Positions 19,031 through 26,672 of a stretch of DNA of 64,000 nucleotides are shown piece after piece. The position numbers were made by a program, and so were the translations under genes. The notes under the pieces were generated by a model. That model was not told where the DNA came from. It did no database searches and saw nothing but the letters and a program-made list of their open reading frames with translations. Each line of letters opens with the position of its first letter. Positions within the stretch are counted from its first letter, which is position 1. This DNA is from Halopseudomonas laoshanensis (GTDB lineage: Bacteria > Pseudomonadota > Gammaproteobacteria > Pseudomonadales > Pseudomonadaceae). The stretch is taken from contig NZ_QOVF01000001.1 of the NCBI RefSeq assembly GCF_008365385.1, positions 744,001-808,000 of the forward strand, written 5' to 3'.

Positions 19031-19435
19031 CTACTGAACCTGCACCTGACCACTGCCGTTAAGCCGTGCGGTAAAGCTGACCGGGCGGCGTTGGCCGTCC
19101 AGATCAACCATGCCTTCGAGCGCAAACGCGAGGTTCAGAGGGTCTTGCTCACGGGGCAGGGCAACCACCCTGACCTGAGAAAGACGCGGTTCGTAGGCTT
19201 CGATAAAGCTTTCGATGGCGACGCGTGCCTGTTGCAGCGAATCGTGCAGCGACAGGCGCATGTCATTGAGGTCGGGCAGCCCATAATCCGGCAGTGCCTG
19301 AACACTGCCGGCGCGAGTGCTGAGCATCTTCGCCAGGTGCGCAGCAATTGAAGCGACTACCGCCTGGTCGACACTCAGGCTACTGCGTTTCGCGGAGTCG
19401 CCGGCCAGGCGCTCGAACAGGCTGCCGTAACCCAT
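19031..19435 (-). CDS. tssE: T6SS baseplate protein TssE (gp25-like)
   Basis: TssE is the lysozyme-like gp25 homologue of the baseplate that helps start sheath assembly. The 134-residue product has the conserved core (LFERLAGD, LSTRAGSVQALPDYGLPDLND, YEPRLSQVRV). It follows tssC by 3 bp and ends before an 82-bp gap. It corresponds to hsiF2. Length is normal. Confidence 0.94.
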   Translation of the reverse strand: MGYGSLFERLAGDSAKRSSLSVDQAVVASIAAHLAKMLSTRAGSVQALPDYGLPDLNDMRLSLHDSLQQARVAIESFIEAYEPRLSQVRVVALPREQDPLNLAFALEGMVDLDGQRRPVSFTARLNGSGQVQVQ

Positions 19436-19438
19436 GGG

Positions 19439-20914
19439 TTATTCCTTTTCCATCTTGCCGACCAGCGACAGGGTGAAATCCGCGCCCATGTACTTGAAGT
19501 GCGGGCGCACACTCAGACCGACCCGATACATGCCTGGCTGACCTTCGATATCGCTGACGGTGATCTGCGCTGCACGCAGCGGGCGACGACCACGCACTTC
19601 GGCATTGGGGTTGTCCTGATCGGCCACGTACTGGCGGATCCACTTGTTCAGTTCCAGCTCCAAATCGGTGCGCTCCTTCCAGGAGCCGATCTGTTCACGC
19701 TGCAACACCTTCAGGTAATGAGCCAGACGGTTGACGATGAACAGGTAAGGCAGTTGCGTGCCCAGGCGGTAGTTCAACTCGGCTGCCTTGCCTTCTTCAC
19801 TGTTGCCGAAGAACTTGGCTTTCTGCGTGGAGTTGGCGGAGAAGAACGCCGCGTTGTCGCTGCCCTTGCGCATGGTCAGGGCGATAAAACCCTCGTCGGC
19901 CAGTTCATACTCGCGGCGATCGGAGACCAGCACCTCGGTCGGAATCTTGGTCTCAATTTCGCCCATGCTTTCAAAATGATGCAGGGGCAGATCTTCCACC
20001 GCGCCACCGCTTTGCGGGCCGATGATGTTCGGGCACCAGCGAAACTTGGCGAAGCTTTCGGTCAGTCGAGTAGCGAAGGTGAACGCCGTGTTACCCCACA
20101 AATAGTCTTCGTGGTTGTTCGAAACGTTTTCCTTGTAGACGAAGCTCTTGACCGGGTTGTCTTCCGGGTCATAGGGGTTGCGCAGCAGGAAGCGCGGTAG
20201 GGTCAGACCCACGTAGCGTGCGTCTTCCTTCTCGCGGAAGGCCTGCCACTTGGCAAACTGCGGGCCCTCGAAGTGATCTTTAAGATCCTTGATATCCGGC
20301 AGGCCGGTAAAGCTCTCCAGACCGAAGAATTTCGGGCCGGCAGCGGCGATAAAGGGCGCGTGTGACATGCTTGCAACGCTGGCCACATGCTGCAGGGTTT
20401 TCATGTCCTGAGAGCTGGGGTCGAAGTAGTAGTTGGCAATCAGTGCGCCGACCGGCTGACCACCGAATTGGCCGTACTCTGCAGTGTAAACATGCTTGTA
20501 GAGTCCCGATTGCACGATTTCCGGGCTGTCTTCAAAGTCTTCGAGCAGGTCCTGTTTGGACGCGTTGATGACTTCCAGCTTGATGTTTTCGCGGAAATTG
20601 GTCCGATCGACCAGTACCTGCAAACCGCGCCAGGACGATTCCAGCGCCTGAAAGCTTGGCTCGTGAAGGATTTCGTCCATCTGCCGGCTCAGTTTGGCGT
20701 CGATCTCGGCAAGCATGCGATCGACCATGGCCTTTTTCACCGGCTCCTTGTCATTCTGCGGTTTCAGCAACTCCTCGATAAACGCGGACACGCCGCGTTT
20801 GGCGATGCCATACGCCTCGTCGTCCGGGGTCAGACGGGTTTCAGCGATGATGCTGTCGAGAATGCTGACTTCTCCGGCCTTTTGGCCGCTTTCTGCTGCT
20901 GCACGGGTACTCAT
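19439..20914 (-). CDS. tssC: T6SS sheath large subunit TssC (VipB)
   Basis: TssC forms the contractile sheath together with TssB. The 491-residue product has all family landmarks: SILDSIIAETRL at the N-terminus, SWRGLQVLVDRT, the EYGQFGGQPVGALI segment, RFLLRNPYDPEDNPVKSF, WCPNIIGPQSGGAVEDLPLH and the C-terminal FTLSLVGKMEKE. It lies 36 bp after tssB and 3 bp before tssE. Complete and highly conserved. Confidence 0.97.
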   Translation of the reverse strand: MSTRAAAESGQKAGEVSILDSIIAETRLTPDDEAYGIAKRGVSAFIEELLKPQNDKEPVKKAMVDRMLAEIDAKLSRQMDEILHEPSFQALESSWRGLQVLVDRTNFRENIKLEVINASKQDLLEDFEDSPEIVQSGLYKHVYTAEYGQFGGQPVGALIANYYFDPSSQDMKTLQHVASVASMSHAPFIAAAGPKFFGLESFTGLPDIKDLKDHFEGPQFAKWQAFREKEDARYVGLTLPRFLLRNPYDPEDNPVKSFVYKENVSNNHEDYLWGNTAFTFATRLTESFAKFRWCPNIIGPQSGGAVEDLPLHHFESMGEIETKIPTEVLVSDRREYELADEGFIALTMRKGSDNAAFFSANSTQKAKFFGNSEEGKAAELNYRLGTQLPYLFIVNRLAHYLKVLQREQIGSWKERTDLELELNKWIRQYVADQDNPNAEVRGRRPLRAAQITVSDIEGQPGMYRVGLSVRPHFKYMGADFTLSLVGKMEKE

Positions 20915-20950
20915 GAATAAGCGTCCTTGTTTGGGGGATCGGTTAGGTGA

Positions 20951-21460
20951 TCAGGCTTTGGGCTGGTCTTGTGAATCCAGGCCCAGTTCGGCGAGTACCC
21001 GCTCACGGGAGTCATCGTCGCTGAGCACGCTTTCGATCGCCTTGCGGAACGCGGGTGCGTTACCTAACGGGCCTTTCAGGGCCACCAGCGCGTCACGCAA
21101 CTCCATCAGTTTCTGCAGTTCCGGTACCTGAGCGACCAGGCTGGCGGGATTGAAATCTTTCATGGAATCAATCTTCAGATGCACATTCAGGCTGTCATCG
21201 GCGTTTTCATCGTTGTGCAGGCGGTTAGGCACCACGAAGTCGAGCGTCAGCTCCTGTTTGGCCAGTACCTCATCGAAGTTGCCCTTGTCGATCGCGATGG
21301 GCTTGCGCTGTTCGATGCTGCGGTCATCTGGACGCTGGGTAAAATCCCCTAGCACCATCAGTTTCAGCGGCAGTTCGACTTCTTCCTGGGCGCCACCATT
21401 GGTGGGGGTGAAAGTGACATTGACGCGTTCTTTGGGCGCTACTGAGCCGTCTTTGGCCAT
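20951..21460 (-). CDS. tssB: T6SS sheath small subunit TssB (VipA)
   Basis: TssB is the partner of TssC in the sheath, and its conserved helix is what ClpV action exposes and recycles. The 169-residue product starts MAKDGSVAPKERVNVTF and includes ELPLKLMVLGDFTQRPDDRSIEQRKP and FNPASLVAQVPEL, both family hallmarks. Length is normal. It begins 17 bp after the end of tssA. Confidence 0.97.
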   Translation of the reverse strand: MAKDGSVAPKERVNVTFTPTNGGAQEEVELPLKLMVLGDFTQRPDDRSIEQRKPIAIDKGNFDEVLAKQELTLDFVVPNRLHNDENADDSLNVHLKIDSMKDFNPASLVAQVPELQKLMELRDALVALKGPLGNAPAFRKAIESVLSDDDSRERVLAELGLDSQDQPKA

Positions 21461-21477
21461 GATCTTCTCCGTTACAG

Positions 21478-23064
21478 TTATGGCCCTGAGGCCTGGTCGA
21501 GTGCCGCTTCAAGGTCGAGGTGGCACAGCCTTTGGTAGATCTCGTTCTTGCGTTCACGCAGGGCAGGGCTGCTGGGCAACTTGTCGCAGCATTCGAGCAG
21601 TAGTTGCAGTACGCTCAGGGCGAGATCGGGTTCCCAGCGCTCAAGATCAGAGCCTTGGAGAACCTGGTAGAGGGATTCGAGTTGGTGGCGCGCCAGGTCG
21701 TACTGCCGGGCCTGAAAACACAGGCGCGCTTGAGCCAGTTGCCAGTTAAACCGCTCGCGCTCGCCTGCAGTGTTGGGCATCGCCTGCTTGATCAACTGAA
21801 TGCCGGCCTTCAGCGAGCCTTTGCGCAGTTGCTGGGTTGCCGCTGCGAGGGCTTCTTCCCAGGGCGGCTGTGCGCCTTCAGTGCCACTGTTTGCCTGGCC
21901 TTCGGCGCGCGGGTCATTACTGCCGGTATGCGACACGATATGCGCGCTGATCCAGCGGCGGGTTTCGTCATCAGCAAAGGGCGTTTGATCGTGGAAACAT
22001 AGCTGCTCCAGACCTGGTAGCCGTTTCAGCAACATCGCCAGTTGGATTTCCACTTCATACATGGCCGCCTGTGCATCCAGGGCTTGCAGGCACTGCCAGG
22101 CTATAAACTGACCATCGAGCCAAAACGGTGAGCGAGCCAGACTGGCTTCCAGGTCGACCAGCAGTCCGCTGAACTGGGCCTGCGCCAGACGCTCGCGGTA
22201 ACTTGTCAATCGATCGGCCGGCAGTCCTCTGAGTGTCGTGCAGTTCTGCGCATCGTGTTCCGGTAGGGCGTCGATCGGCAGCCATAACAGGGTGCGGGCA
22301 AGGCGGAAAGCGCGAGGATCCGTGGTCATTTCCTGTAGCCACCAGTTGCTCAGAAGCCGCGCCTGGTCCTGAATGCTGCGCAGACACTTGTGCGCGTCCC
22401 GGCTGTCGTTCACCGCGTTGGGCATGTCGCTATTGGCGTTAGTGATCGGGATGATTTGTGCGCTGTTGGCCGAGGTTGATGCCGGGGCAAGGTTGCCGTT
22501 GGCGCTTTGAATTGGCGGCTCGGGGGCCTTGGTCAATGTTTCGAGCCGTCGGCATGTGGGCATCAACAGAGGCGCCTGGTCGGCAAAGTGGCTGGCCAGG
22601 CATTGGTCAAGTTCGCGTAGTTGCTTACCCAGCCGTTCCAGTGTCTCCGGCTGTGCTGCGCCGGGTTGCAGCTCGGAGATTGCTTGGTCGATGCGCGGTA
22701 TCAGCCAGCTGAATGCAGCCAGGCGGGTTCGCGGCTTGTGCGGGTGCAGGGCAGGCCAATGTTGGCTGCACAAGTAGTTGAGCGCACCGAGTCCCGCTTC
22801 CAGCCCGGTGACAGAATCCACCTGGTAAAGGCTCCAGCTGAGCCAGACCGCGGCGCGCAGATCCTTGGATTGGGATTGCAGCAGGGCCTCGCAGCCGTCA
22901 CGTACCAGCATCCAGTCCGGGCTTTGCTTGTCATGCAGGGAATTGGCTTTGTTCAGCTCGTTTTCCAAGCACTCAAACTCAGTCGAATAGCGCACATCAT
23001 CGCCGTAAAAATCAGCGTCACTGATGGGCTTCTCAGCCAACTGTCTGTAATGGTTTGCGAGCAT
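21478..23064 (-). CDS. tssA: T6SS cap/priming protein TssA, first gene of the operon
   Basis: TssA primes and caps the growing tail tube and sheath. I chose the ATG at 23064 (MLANHYRQLAEKPISDADF, 528 residues). The frame is open to a TTG at 23139, but that extension has no ribosome site and does not resemble the family. The ImpA-N domain follows at once (YGDDVRYSTEFE, WLSWSLYQV, GLGALNYL). A Pro/Ala/Asn-rich linker leads to a C-terminal VasJ-type domain (TTDPRAFRLARTLLWLPI onward). It is first in the operon and lies downstream of the control region at 23194-23566. It corresponds to hsiA2. Confidence 0.93.
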   Translation of the reverse strand: MLANHYRQLAEKPISDADFYGDDVRYSTEFECLENELNKANSLHDKQSPDWMLVRDGCEALLQSQSKDLRAAVWLSWSLYQVDSVTGLEAGLGALNYLCSQHWPALHPHKPRTRLAAFSWLIPRIDQAISELQPGAAQPETLERLGKQLRELDQCLASHFADQAPLLMPTCRRLETLTKAPEPPIQSANGNLAPASTSANSAQIIPITNANSDMPNAVNDSRDAHKCLRSIQDQARLLSNWWLQEMTTDPRAFRLARTLLWLPIDALPEHDAQNCTTLRGLPADRLTSYRERLAQAQFSGLLVDLEASLARSPFWLDGQFIAWQCLQALDAQAAMYEVEIQLAMLLKRLPGLEQLCFHDQTPFADDETRRWISAHIVSHTGSNDPRAEGQANSGTEGAQPPWEEALAAATQQLRKGSLKAGIQLIKQAMPNTAGERERFNWQLAQARLCFQARQYDLARHQLESLYQVLQGSDLERWEPDLALSVLQLLLECCDKLPSSPALRERKNEIYQRLCHLDLEAALDQASGP

Positions 23065-23193
23065 AACTGAATCATCAATCCCTGATCTGAGACTCGTTAA
23101 TCGGGTAACTTGAACGCCAAGTAACCAATTACTAGTCAAGTTGATCGTACAACTTCCATTGAACCAATAAGTTTTATTAACAAGCGCGCAAAA

Positions 23194-23256
23194 AGTTGCG
23201 CACTTTATTAACTGCGCAACTTTCTGCGCACTCTTCTATGTGCAACAAGTTGCGCA
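23194..23256. promoter_or_regulatory. Cluster of TGCGCAAC boxes upstream of tssA
   Basis: Five related boxes lie within 63 bp: AGTTGCGCA (23194-23202) paired with TGCGCAACT (23213-23221) as a perfect 9-bp inverted repeat; TGCGCA (23225-23230); and TGTGCAAC (23239-23246) paired with GTTGCGCA (23249-23256), a 7-of-8 palindrome with a 2-bp centre. They sit between the candidate sigma-54 site and the tssA start. The arrangement looks like adjacent operators for a dimeric regulator, or a leader able to fold into competing stems. The regulator is unknown. Confidence 0.55.
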
Positions 23257-23351
23257 TAGGTGATGAACGGGGTGTATCCTAGTCGCGGCGAAAGTGAGTA
23301 GCAAGGCGATAAACTGTGAACTGTTTTGCTTTCTGGGTAATTAAATATTAA

Positions 23352-23370
23352 CAGCGAAAATGGCGCCAAA
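23352..23370 (-). promoter_or_regulatory. Candidate sigma-54 (-24/-12) promoter for the T6SS operon
   Basis: On the minus strand the sequence reads TTGGCGCC-ATTT-TCGCT, with the essential GG and GC separated by exactly 10 bp. This matches the RpoN consensus TTGGCACG-N4-TTGCW at about 10 of 13 informative positions. It points toward tssA, about 290 bp upstream of the start codon, and the operon encodes its own sigma-54 activator. The -12 element has C in place of the second T, so strength is uncertain. Confidence 0.4.
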
Positions 23371-23548
23371 ATACCATCAATCCCCGTCAGTCCAATTTTC
23401 ATGGCACGAATAGTCATGTTTTTGTACTTGCCTGGAAAATGAAAAGTTGGCTGTATATTATTGAAATCAATTAAAATATTAGAGTGAGCCTAGGTGGGTG
23501 AGAGCGAATTTGTCGCAAATCGAGACGGCTGAGTGACTTTGGTCGAAA

Positions 23549-23566
23549 ATGCGAACTGTATCGCAT
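23549..23566. promoter_or_regulatory. Candidate enhancer dyad, ATGCGA-N6-TCGCAT
   Basis: This perfect 6-bp inverted repeat with a 6-bp spacer lies about 180 bp upstream of the candidate sigma-54 promoter, a usual distance for an enhancer-binding-protein site. A second symmetric element (ATTTG-TCG-CAAAT, 23508-23520) and AT-rich DNA lie between it and the promoter. Binding by Sfa2 is inference. Confidence 0.35.
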
Positions 23567-23748
23567 CGTGAGTGTGGAGTTGTTGATTGTTGGGCGTTTA
23601 TTGCGGTTGGATTTTCTGCTGCAAAAATACGGACTTCTGCTTTTAATCTATTGATATGCAGAATAATAAGAAATCAAGTTGCGAAGGCGTTTTCAAGATA
23701 GGGATTTAAAGTGCATGCAGTAGACTACTGCATGCACTGGATTGCTGG

Positions 23749-24690
23749 CTAATCAGTACATCTGGGAATAGCACAGCGTCCGCTTTCCGGAACTGCGCTG
23801 GATGGGCTAACCGTTTCGCTGGCACAGGCTTGAGCGGCTCTGGCGCTCGCCGCGCAGCCCGTAGCTTCAAGTGCCACAGCGAGATTGTTCCAGCCGGGTT
23901 TGAAGTCCGGGAAATCAGTAACCAGCGTACGAAAGTGCTCAACGCTGATATCCGGCTGCTTCTGAGCCCAGGCCACGTTACCCAGGCCAAAGCGGGCAGA
24001 CGGCTGTTCAGGCCAGGTGCTGAGGGCTGTTGCGTAGGCTTGCCTGGCGCTGTCCAGTCGGCCGGTCTGTTCCAGGTCGCTGGCTGCTTGCAGATACACC
24101 AGCGGCTGCGCGTCAGCGGGCAACTGGTGGGGCGGCAGCATGACCCTGGCCCAGCGGTCTGCTCTATCCCAGGTGCGCATAAAGACCTTGAAAGGCTCGC
24201 GTTGGGCTTCGCTCAGGCCGCTGTGCACAATCATCTCGCGTTTTTCCAGGTCATAACCGACGACTACCGCATAGTGCCATTGCGGAAACCAGTTAAACGC
24301 CAGGTTCTGCATGATCAATACCGGGTTGCCGGCATCCACCTGAGCCATGACGGCCTTGAGCTCGCCTTCTACCGGATACACCAGCAGGTCGCGTTCACGT
24401 GAAGCCGAGACCAGTTCCACTTGGAGCGTGCCTTTGCGTTCAGGGATATACACACGATCCTTGAGCTGGTCGGGAGTGTCTGGCAGGCCGCGATGATTCA
24501 GCACCATGGCCAGTGCTGCGGGGCCGCATTGGTAAGCGTCCTGCGCATGAAAGGGGACCTGATCCAGATAGGTGCTGGCAGGAAGATCAGCCAGGGATTC
24601 AGGTGAAGGGACTGCTGTGGGTCGACTTGCGCAGGCTGACAGCAAAGCTGCCAGCCCGAGCAAAACCACAAGGTGGGTTAAGCGACGCAC
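23749..24690 (-). CDS. PA2778-type lipoprotein with C39-like cysteine peptidase and TPR regions
   Basis: The 313-residue precursor has a lipoprotein signal (LAALLSAC, Cys about 20). It then has a papain-like C39-type domain with the catalytic-Cys segment DAYQCGPAALAMVLNHRG and a His segment WHYAVVVGYD. The C-terminal half has TPR-like helices (AARQAYATALSTWPEQPSARFGLGNVAW-type spacing). It follows the small membrane protein gene by 4 bp, and the same pairing is found in Pseudomonas (PA2779-PA2778). It is probably a periplasm-facing, outer-membrane-anchored protease or peptide-handling protein. The substrate is unknown; the co-transcribed partner is a candidate. Confidence 0.82.
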   Translation of the reverse strand: MRRLTHLVVLLGLAALLSACASRPTAVPSPESLADLPASTYLDQVPFHAQDAYQCGPAALAMVLNHRGLPDTPDQLKDRVYIPERKGTLQVELVSASRERDLLVYPVEGELKAVMAQVDAGNPVLIMQNLAFNWFPQWHYAVVVGYDLEKREMIVHSGLSEAQREPFKVFMRTWDRADRWARVMLPPHQLPADAQPLVYLQAASDLEQTGRLDSARQAYATALSTWPEQPSARFGLGNVAWAQKQPDISVEHFRTLVTDFPDFKPGWNNLAVALEATGCAASARAAQACASETVSPSSAVPESGRCAIPRCTD

Positions 24691-24694
24691 CTGA

Positions 24695-25099
24695 TTAGCG
24701 GTTGATGCAGTTTACAAACTTGTAGATGTTGGTAGCACACAGCAAGTCGGTAATGATGAAGATCACCAGGAACAGCACGATCACACCGAGGATACCGGCA
24801 CCAGCAGGGGCTTCATCCAATTGCGCATTGAAGTAGGCCAGTTCATCAGCAGTCAGGCTGTTGATGCGCTGCTCTACCTGATCAGGGGAGACACCCATTG
24901 AAGCCATTTTCTCTTGAACAGCTTCGTCTGACAGCATGCTTTTCAGCGCTTCGCGGTCAACACTAACCTGTTCGTTGGCGATCACTTCCTGGGTACCGAT
25001 CATGCTGGCCTGAGCATGTACGCTGGTGACGGTCGTCAACAGGAACAGTGCGGTCAGCATGATGGACATATAACGCTTGGTAGATTGCATGAAAGTCAT
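24695..25099 (-). CDS. PA2779-type small membrane protein
   Basis: The 134-residue product has an N-terminal hydrophobic signal segment (SIMLTALFLLTTVTSVHAQA, about 12-31). A soluble helical part follows (VSVDREALKSMLSDEAVQEKM to TADELAYFNAQLDEAP). It ends with a Gly-rich turn leading into one C-terminal membrane segment (GVIVLFLVIFIITDLL) and a short Cys-containing tail. AGGAG about 8 nt upstream fixes the ATG at 25099; the longer open frame is non-coding and runs over the promoter. It is the first gene of a two-gene operon with the C39-like peptidase. Function unknown. Confidence 0.82.
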   Translation of the reverse strand: MTFMQSTKRYMSIMLTALFLLTTVTSVHAQASMIGTQEVIANEQVSVDREALKSMLSDEAVQEKMASMGVSPDQVEQRINSLTADELAYFNAQLDEAPAGAGILGVIVLFLVIFIITDLLCATNIYKFVNCINR

Positions 25100-25193
25100 A
25101 GGGCCTACTCCTGATTTTTTTATCTTGAGGCTTCCGTCAACGGTTGCCTTATAAGCGCCGGATGTTCCGACGCTTACCCCGTAGCATAGCCCT

Positions 25194-25223
25194 ATATAAG
25201 GGCGGCTACCTTTGGATTGACAA
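25194..25223 (-). promoter_or_regulatory. Sigma-70 promoter for the PA2779/PA2778 pair
   Basis: On the minus strand, TTGTCA (25218-25223) and TTATAT (25194-25199) are separated by 18 bp, about 95 bp before the start codon at 25099. Confidence 0.55.
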
Positions 25224-25292
25224 CGCAGACGCTGCCGTGTTCCATCTTTTGTTACAAAAACGTGATCCAACACACTGATTTACAACACGGAA

Positions 25293-26576
25293 TTACCAGC
25301 CAAGTTTATCTCTGAGGCTGTAGTACAAAGCGCCCATCGCGGTGAAAGGCACGCGTAGCATTCGGCCGCCAGGGAAGGGGTAGTGCGGCAGCGTGGCGAA
25401 GGCGTCGAAACGTTCTGCCTGGCCGCGAATGGCCTCGGAAAGAATCTTGCCGGCCAGGTGGGTGTAGGTCACGCCATGGCCACTGCAGCCCTGGGAGTAG
25501 TAGATGTTGCTGCCGAGCCGACCGACCTGAGGCAGCCGCGACAGGGTCAGCAGAAAGTTGCCGGTCCAGGCGTAGTCGATCTTTACATCCTTGAGTTGCG
25601 GAAAGGTTTTGATCAGATTGGGTCGGACCAGAGCTTCCACGTCCGCCGGGTCGCGGGCACCGTAAACCACGCCACCACCAAAGATCATGCGCTTGTCAGC
25701 GGATAGCCGGTAGTAATCCAGCAGATAGTTGCAGTCTTCGACACAGTAATCCTGGGGTAGCAGCGACTTGGCCAGTTCTTCGCCAAGTGGTTCGGTGGTA
25801 ATCACCTGGGTACCGCAGGGCATTGATTTAGCAGACAGTTGTGGCATCAGATCACCGATGTAGGCATTGCCGGCAACCACGACAAAATCAGCGGTCACCT
25901 GGCCTTGCTCGGTATGCACTACTGCTTTGGCGCCTTGATCCACGCGGGTGACGCGAGACTGTTCATGAATGACCCCACCCAGCGATTCCACTGCGTCTGC
26001 TTCACCCAGTACCAGATTGAGCGGGTGGATATGACCGCCGCTCATGTCCAGCGAGCCACCCACGTACAGATCGGTATTCACTACCTCGCGTATCGCTTTG
26101 GCGTCGAGCAATTGCATCTGCGTGTGGCCGTAGCGTTCCCAGAGTTTCTTCTGCCCCTCCAGGTGGCTCATCTGTTTATCGGTGACCGCCGCAAACACGC
26201 CGCCATCCTTGAGGTCACACTGAATCTGGTATTTGGCCACGCGCTCACGGATGATGCGCGCGCCTTCGAACGCCATTTCGCCGAGCATTCGCGCTTGCTC
26301 GGCGCCCAAAGTCCGCTCGATGACATCGATATCGCGACTGTAACTGTTGACGATCTGCCCGCCGTTCCGCCCAGAAGCACCGAAGCCGACCTTTGCCGCC
26401 TCCAGCACGGTGACACGAAAGCCATGCTCGAGCAGAAACAGTGCGGTGGAAATACCGGTATAGCCTGCGCCGATCACGCATACGTCGGTTTCATGCGCGC
26501 CTTGCAACGCCGGGCGATCCACCTTGTTGTTGGCGGAGGCGGCGTAATAGGAAGAGGTATGCGATGTATAGGCCAT
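25293..26576 (-). CDS. FAD-dependent amine oxidoreductase, PuuB/PauB-like
   Basis: The 427-residue product belongs to the DAO family of flavin oxidases. It has the N-terminal dinucleotide motif VCVIGAGYTGISTALFLLE, a GFGASGRNGGQIVNSYSRD segment typical of gamma-glutamylputrescine oxidase, and a C-terminal GCSGHGVTYTHLAGKI FAD-binding motif. The likely role is oxidation of gamma-glutamylated polyamines or another amine. No puuA or puuC homologue is adjacent, so the substrate is not fixed by context. Length is normal and there is no signal peptide. A lysine decarboxylase gene (37478-39730) lies further away and may be metabolically related. Confidence 0.85.
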   Translation of the reverse strand: MAYTSHTSSYYAASANNKVDRPALQGAHETDVCVIGAGYTGISTALFLLEHGFRVTVLEAAKVGFGASGRNGGQIVNSYSRDIDVIERTLGAEQARMLGEMAFEGARIIRERVAKYQIQCDLKDGGVFAAVTDKQMSHLEGQKKLWERYGHTQMQLLDAKAIREVVNTDLYVGGSLDMSGGHIHPLNLVLGEADAVESLGGVIHEQSRVTRVDQGAKAVVHTEQGQVTADFVVVAGNAYIGDLMPQLSAKSMPCGTQVITTEPLGEELAKSLLPQDYCVEDCNYLLDYYRLSADKRMIFGGGVVYGARDPADVEALVRPNLIKTFPQLKDVKIDYAWTGNFLLTLSRLPQVGRLGSNIYYSQGCSGHGVTYTHLAGKILSEAIRGQAERFDAFATLPHYPFPGGRMLRVPFTAMGALYYSLRDKLGW

Positions 26577-26672
26577 AAGGTACCTGCCATGTTTGATATT
26601 TTTTACAAGATCGGCTGATGCTACCTACGGCAGGGCTTTAATTCCAGAGGGTGATCAAAAAAAATGACAGCA

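Larger units (their letters stand above)
23065..23748. other. T6SS control region, AT-rich, no gene
   Basis: This 684-bp gap is visibly richer in A and T than its surroundings, especially around 23340-23360 and 23440-23490. No convincing gene is present; a 69-codon minus-strand frame at 23208-23417 has no family features. The region separates the T6SS operon from the 3' end of the C39-like peptidase gene, so regulatory sequence here should serve tssA. It contains the TGCGCAAC box cluster, a sigma-54-like promoter and a distal dyad, listed separately. Confidence 0.7.

Noticed and set aside
23208..23417. 69-codon minus-strand frame in the T6SS control region
   Set aside because: No ribosome site or family features, and it overlaps the TGCGCAAC boxes and the candidate sigma-54 site.
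24695..25273. Longer 192-codon version of the PA2779-type gene
   Set aside because: The extra N-terminus runs over the sigma-70 promoter and hides the signal segment; AGGAG marks the start at 25099.
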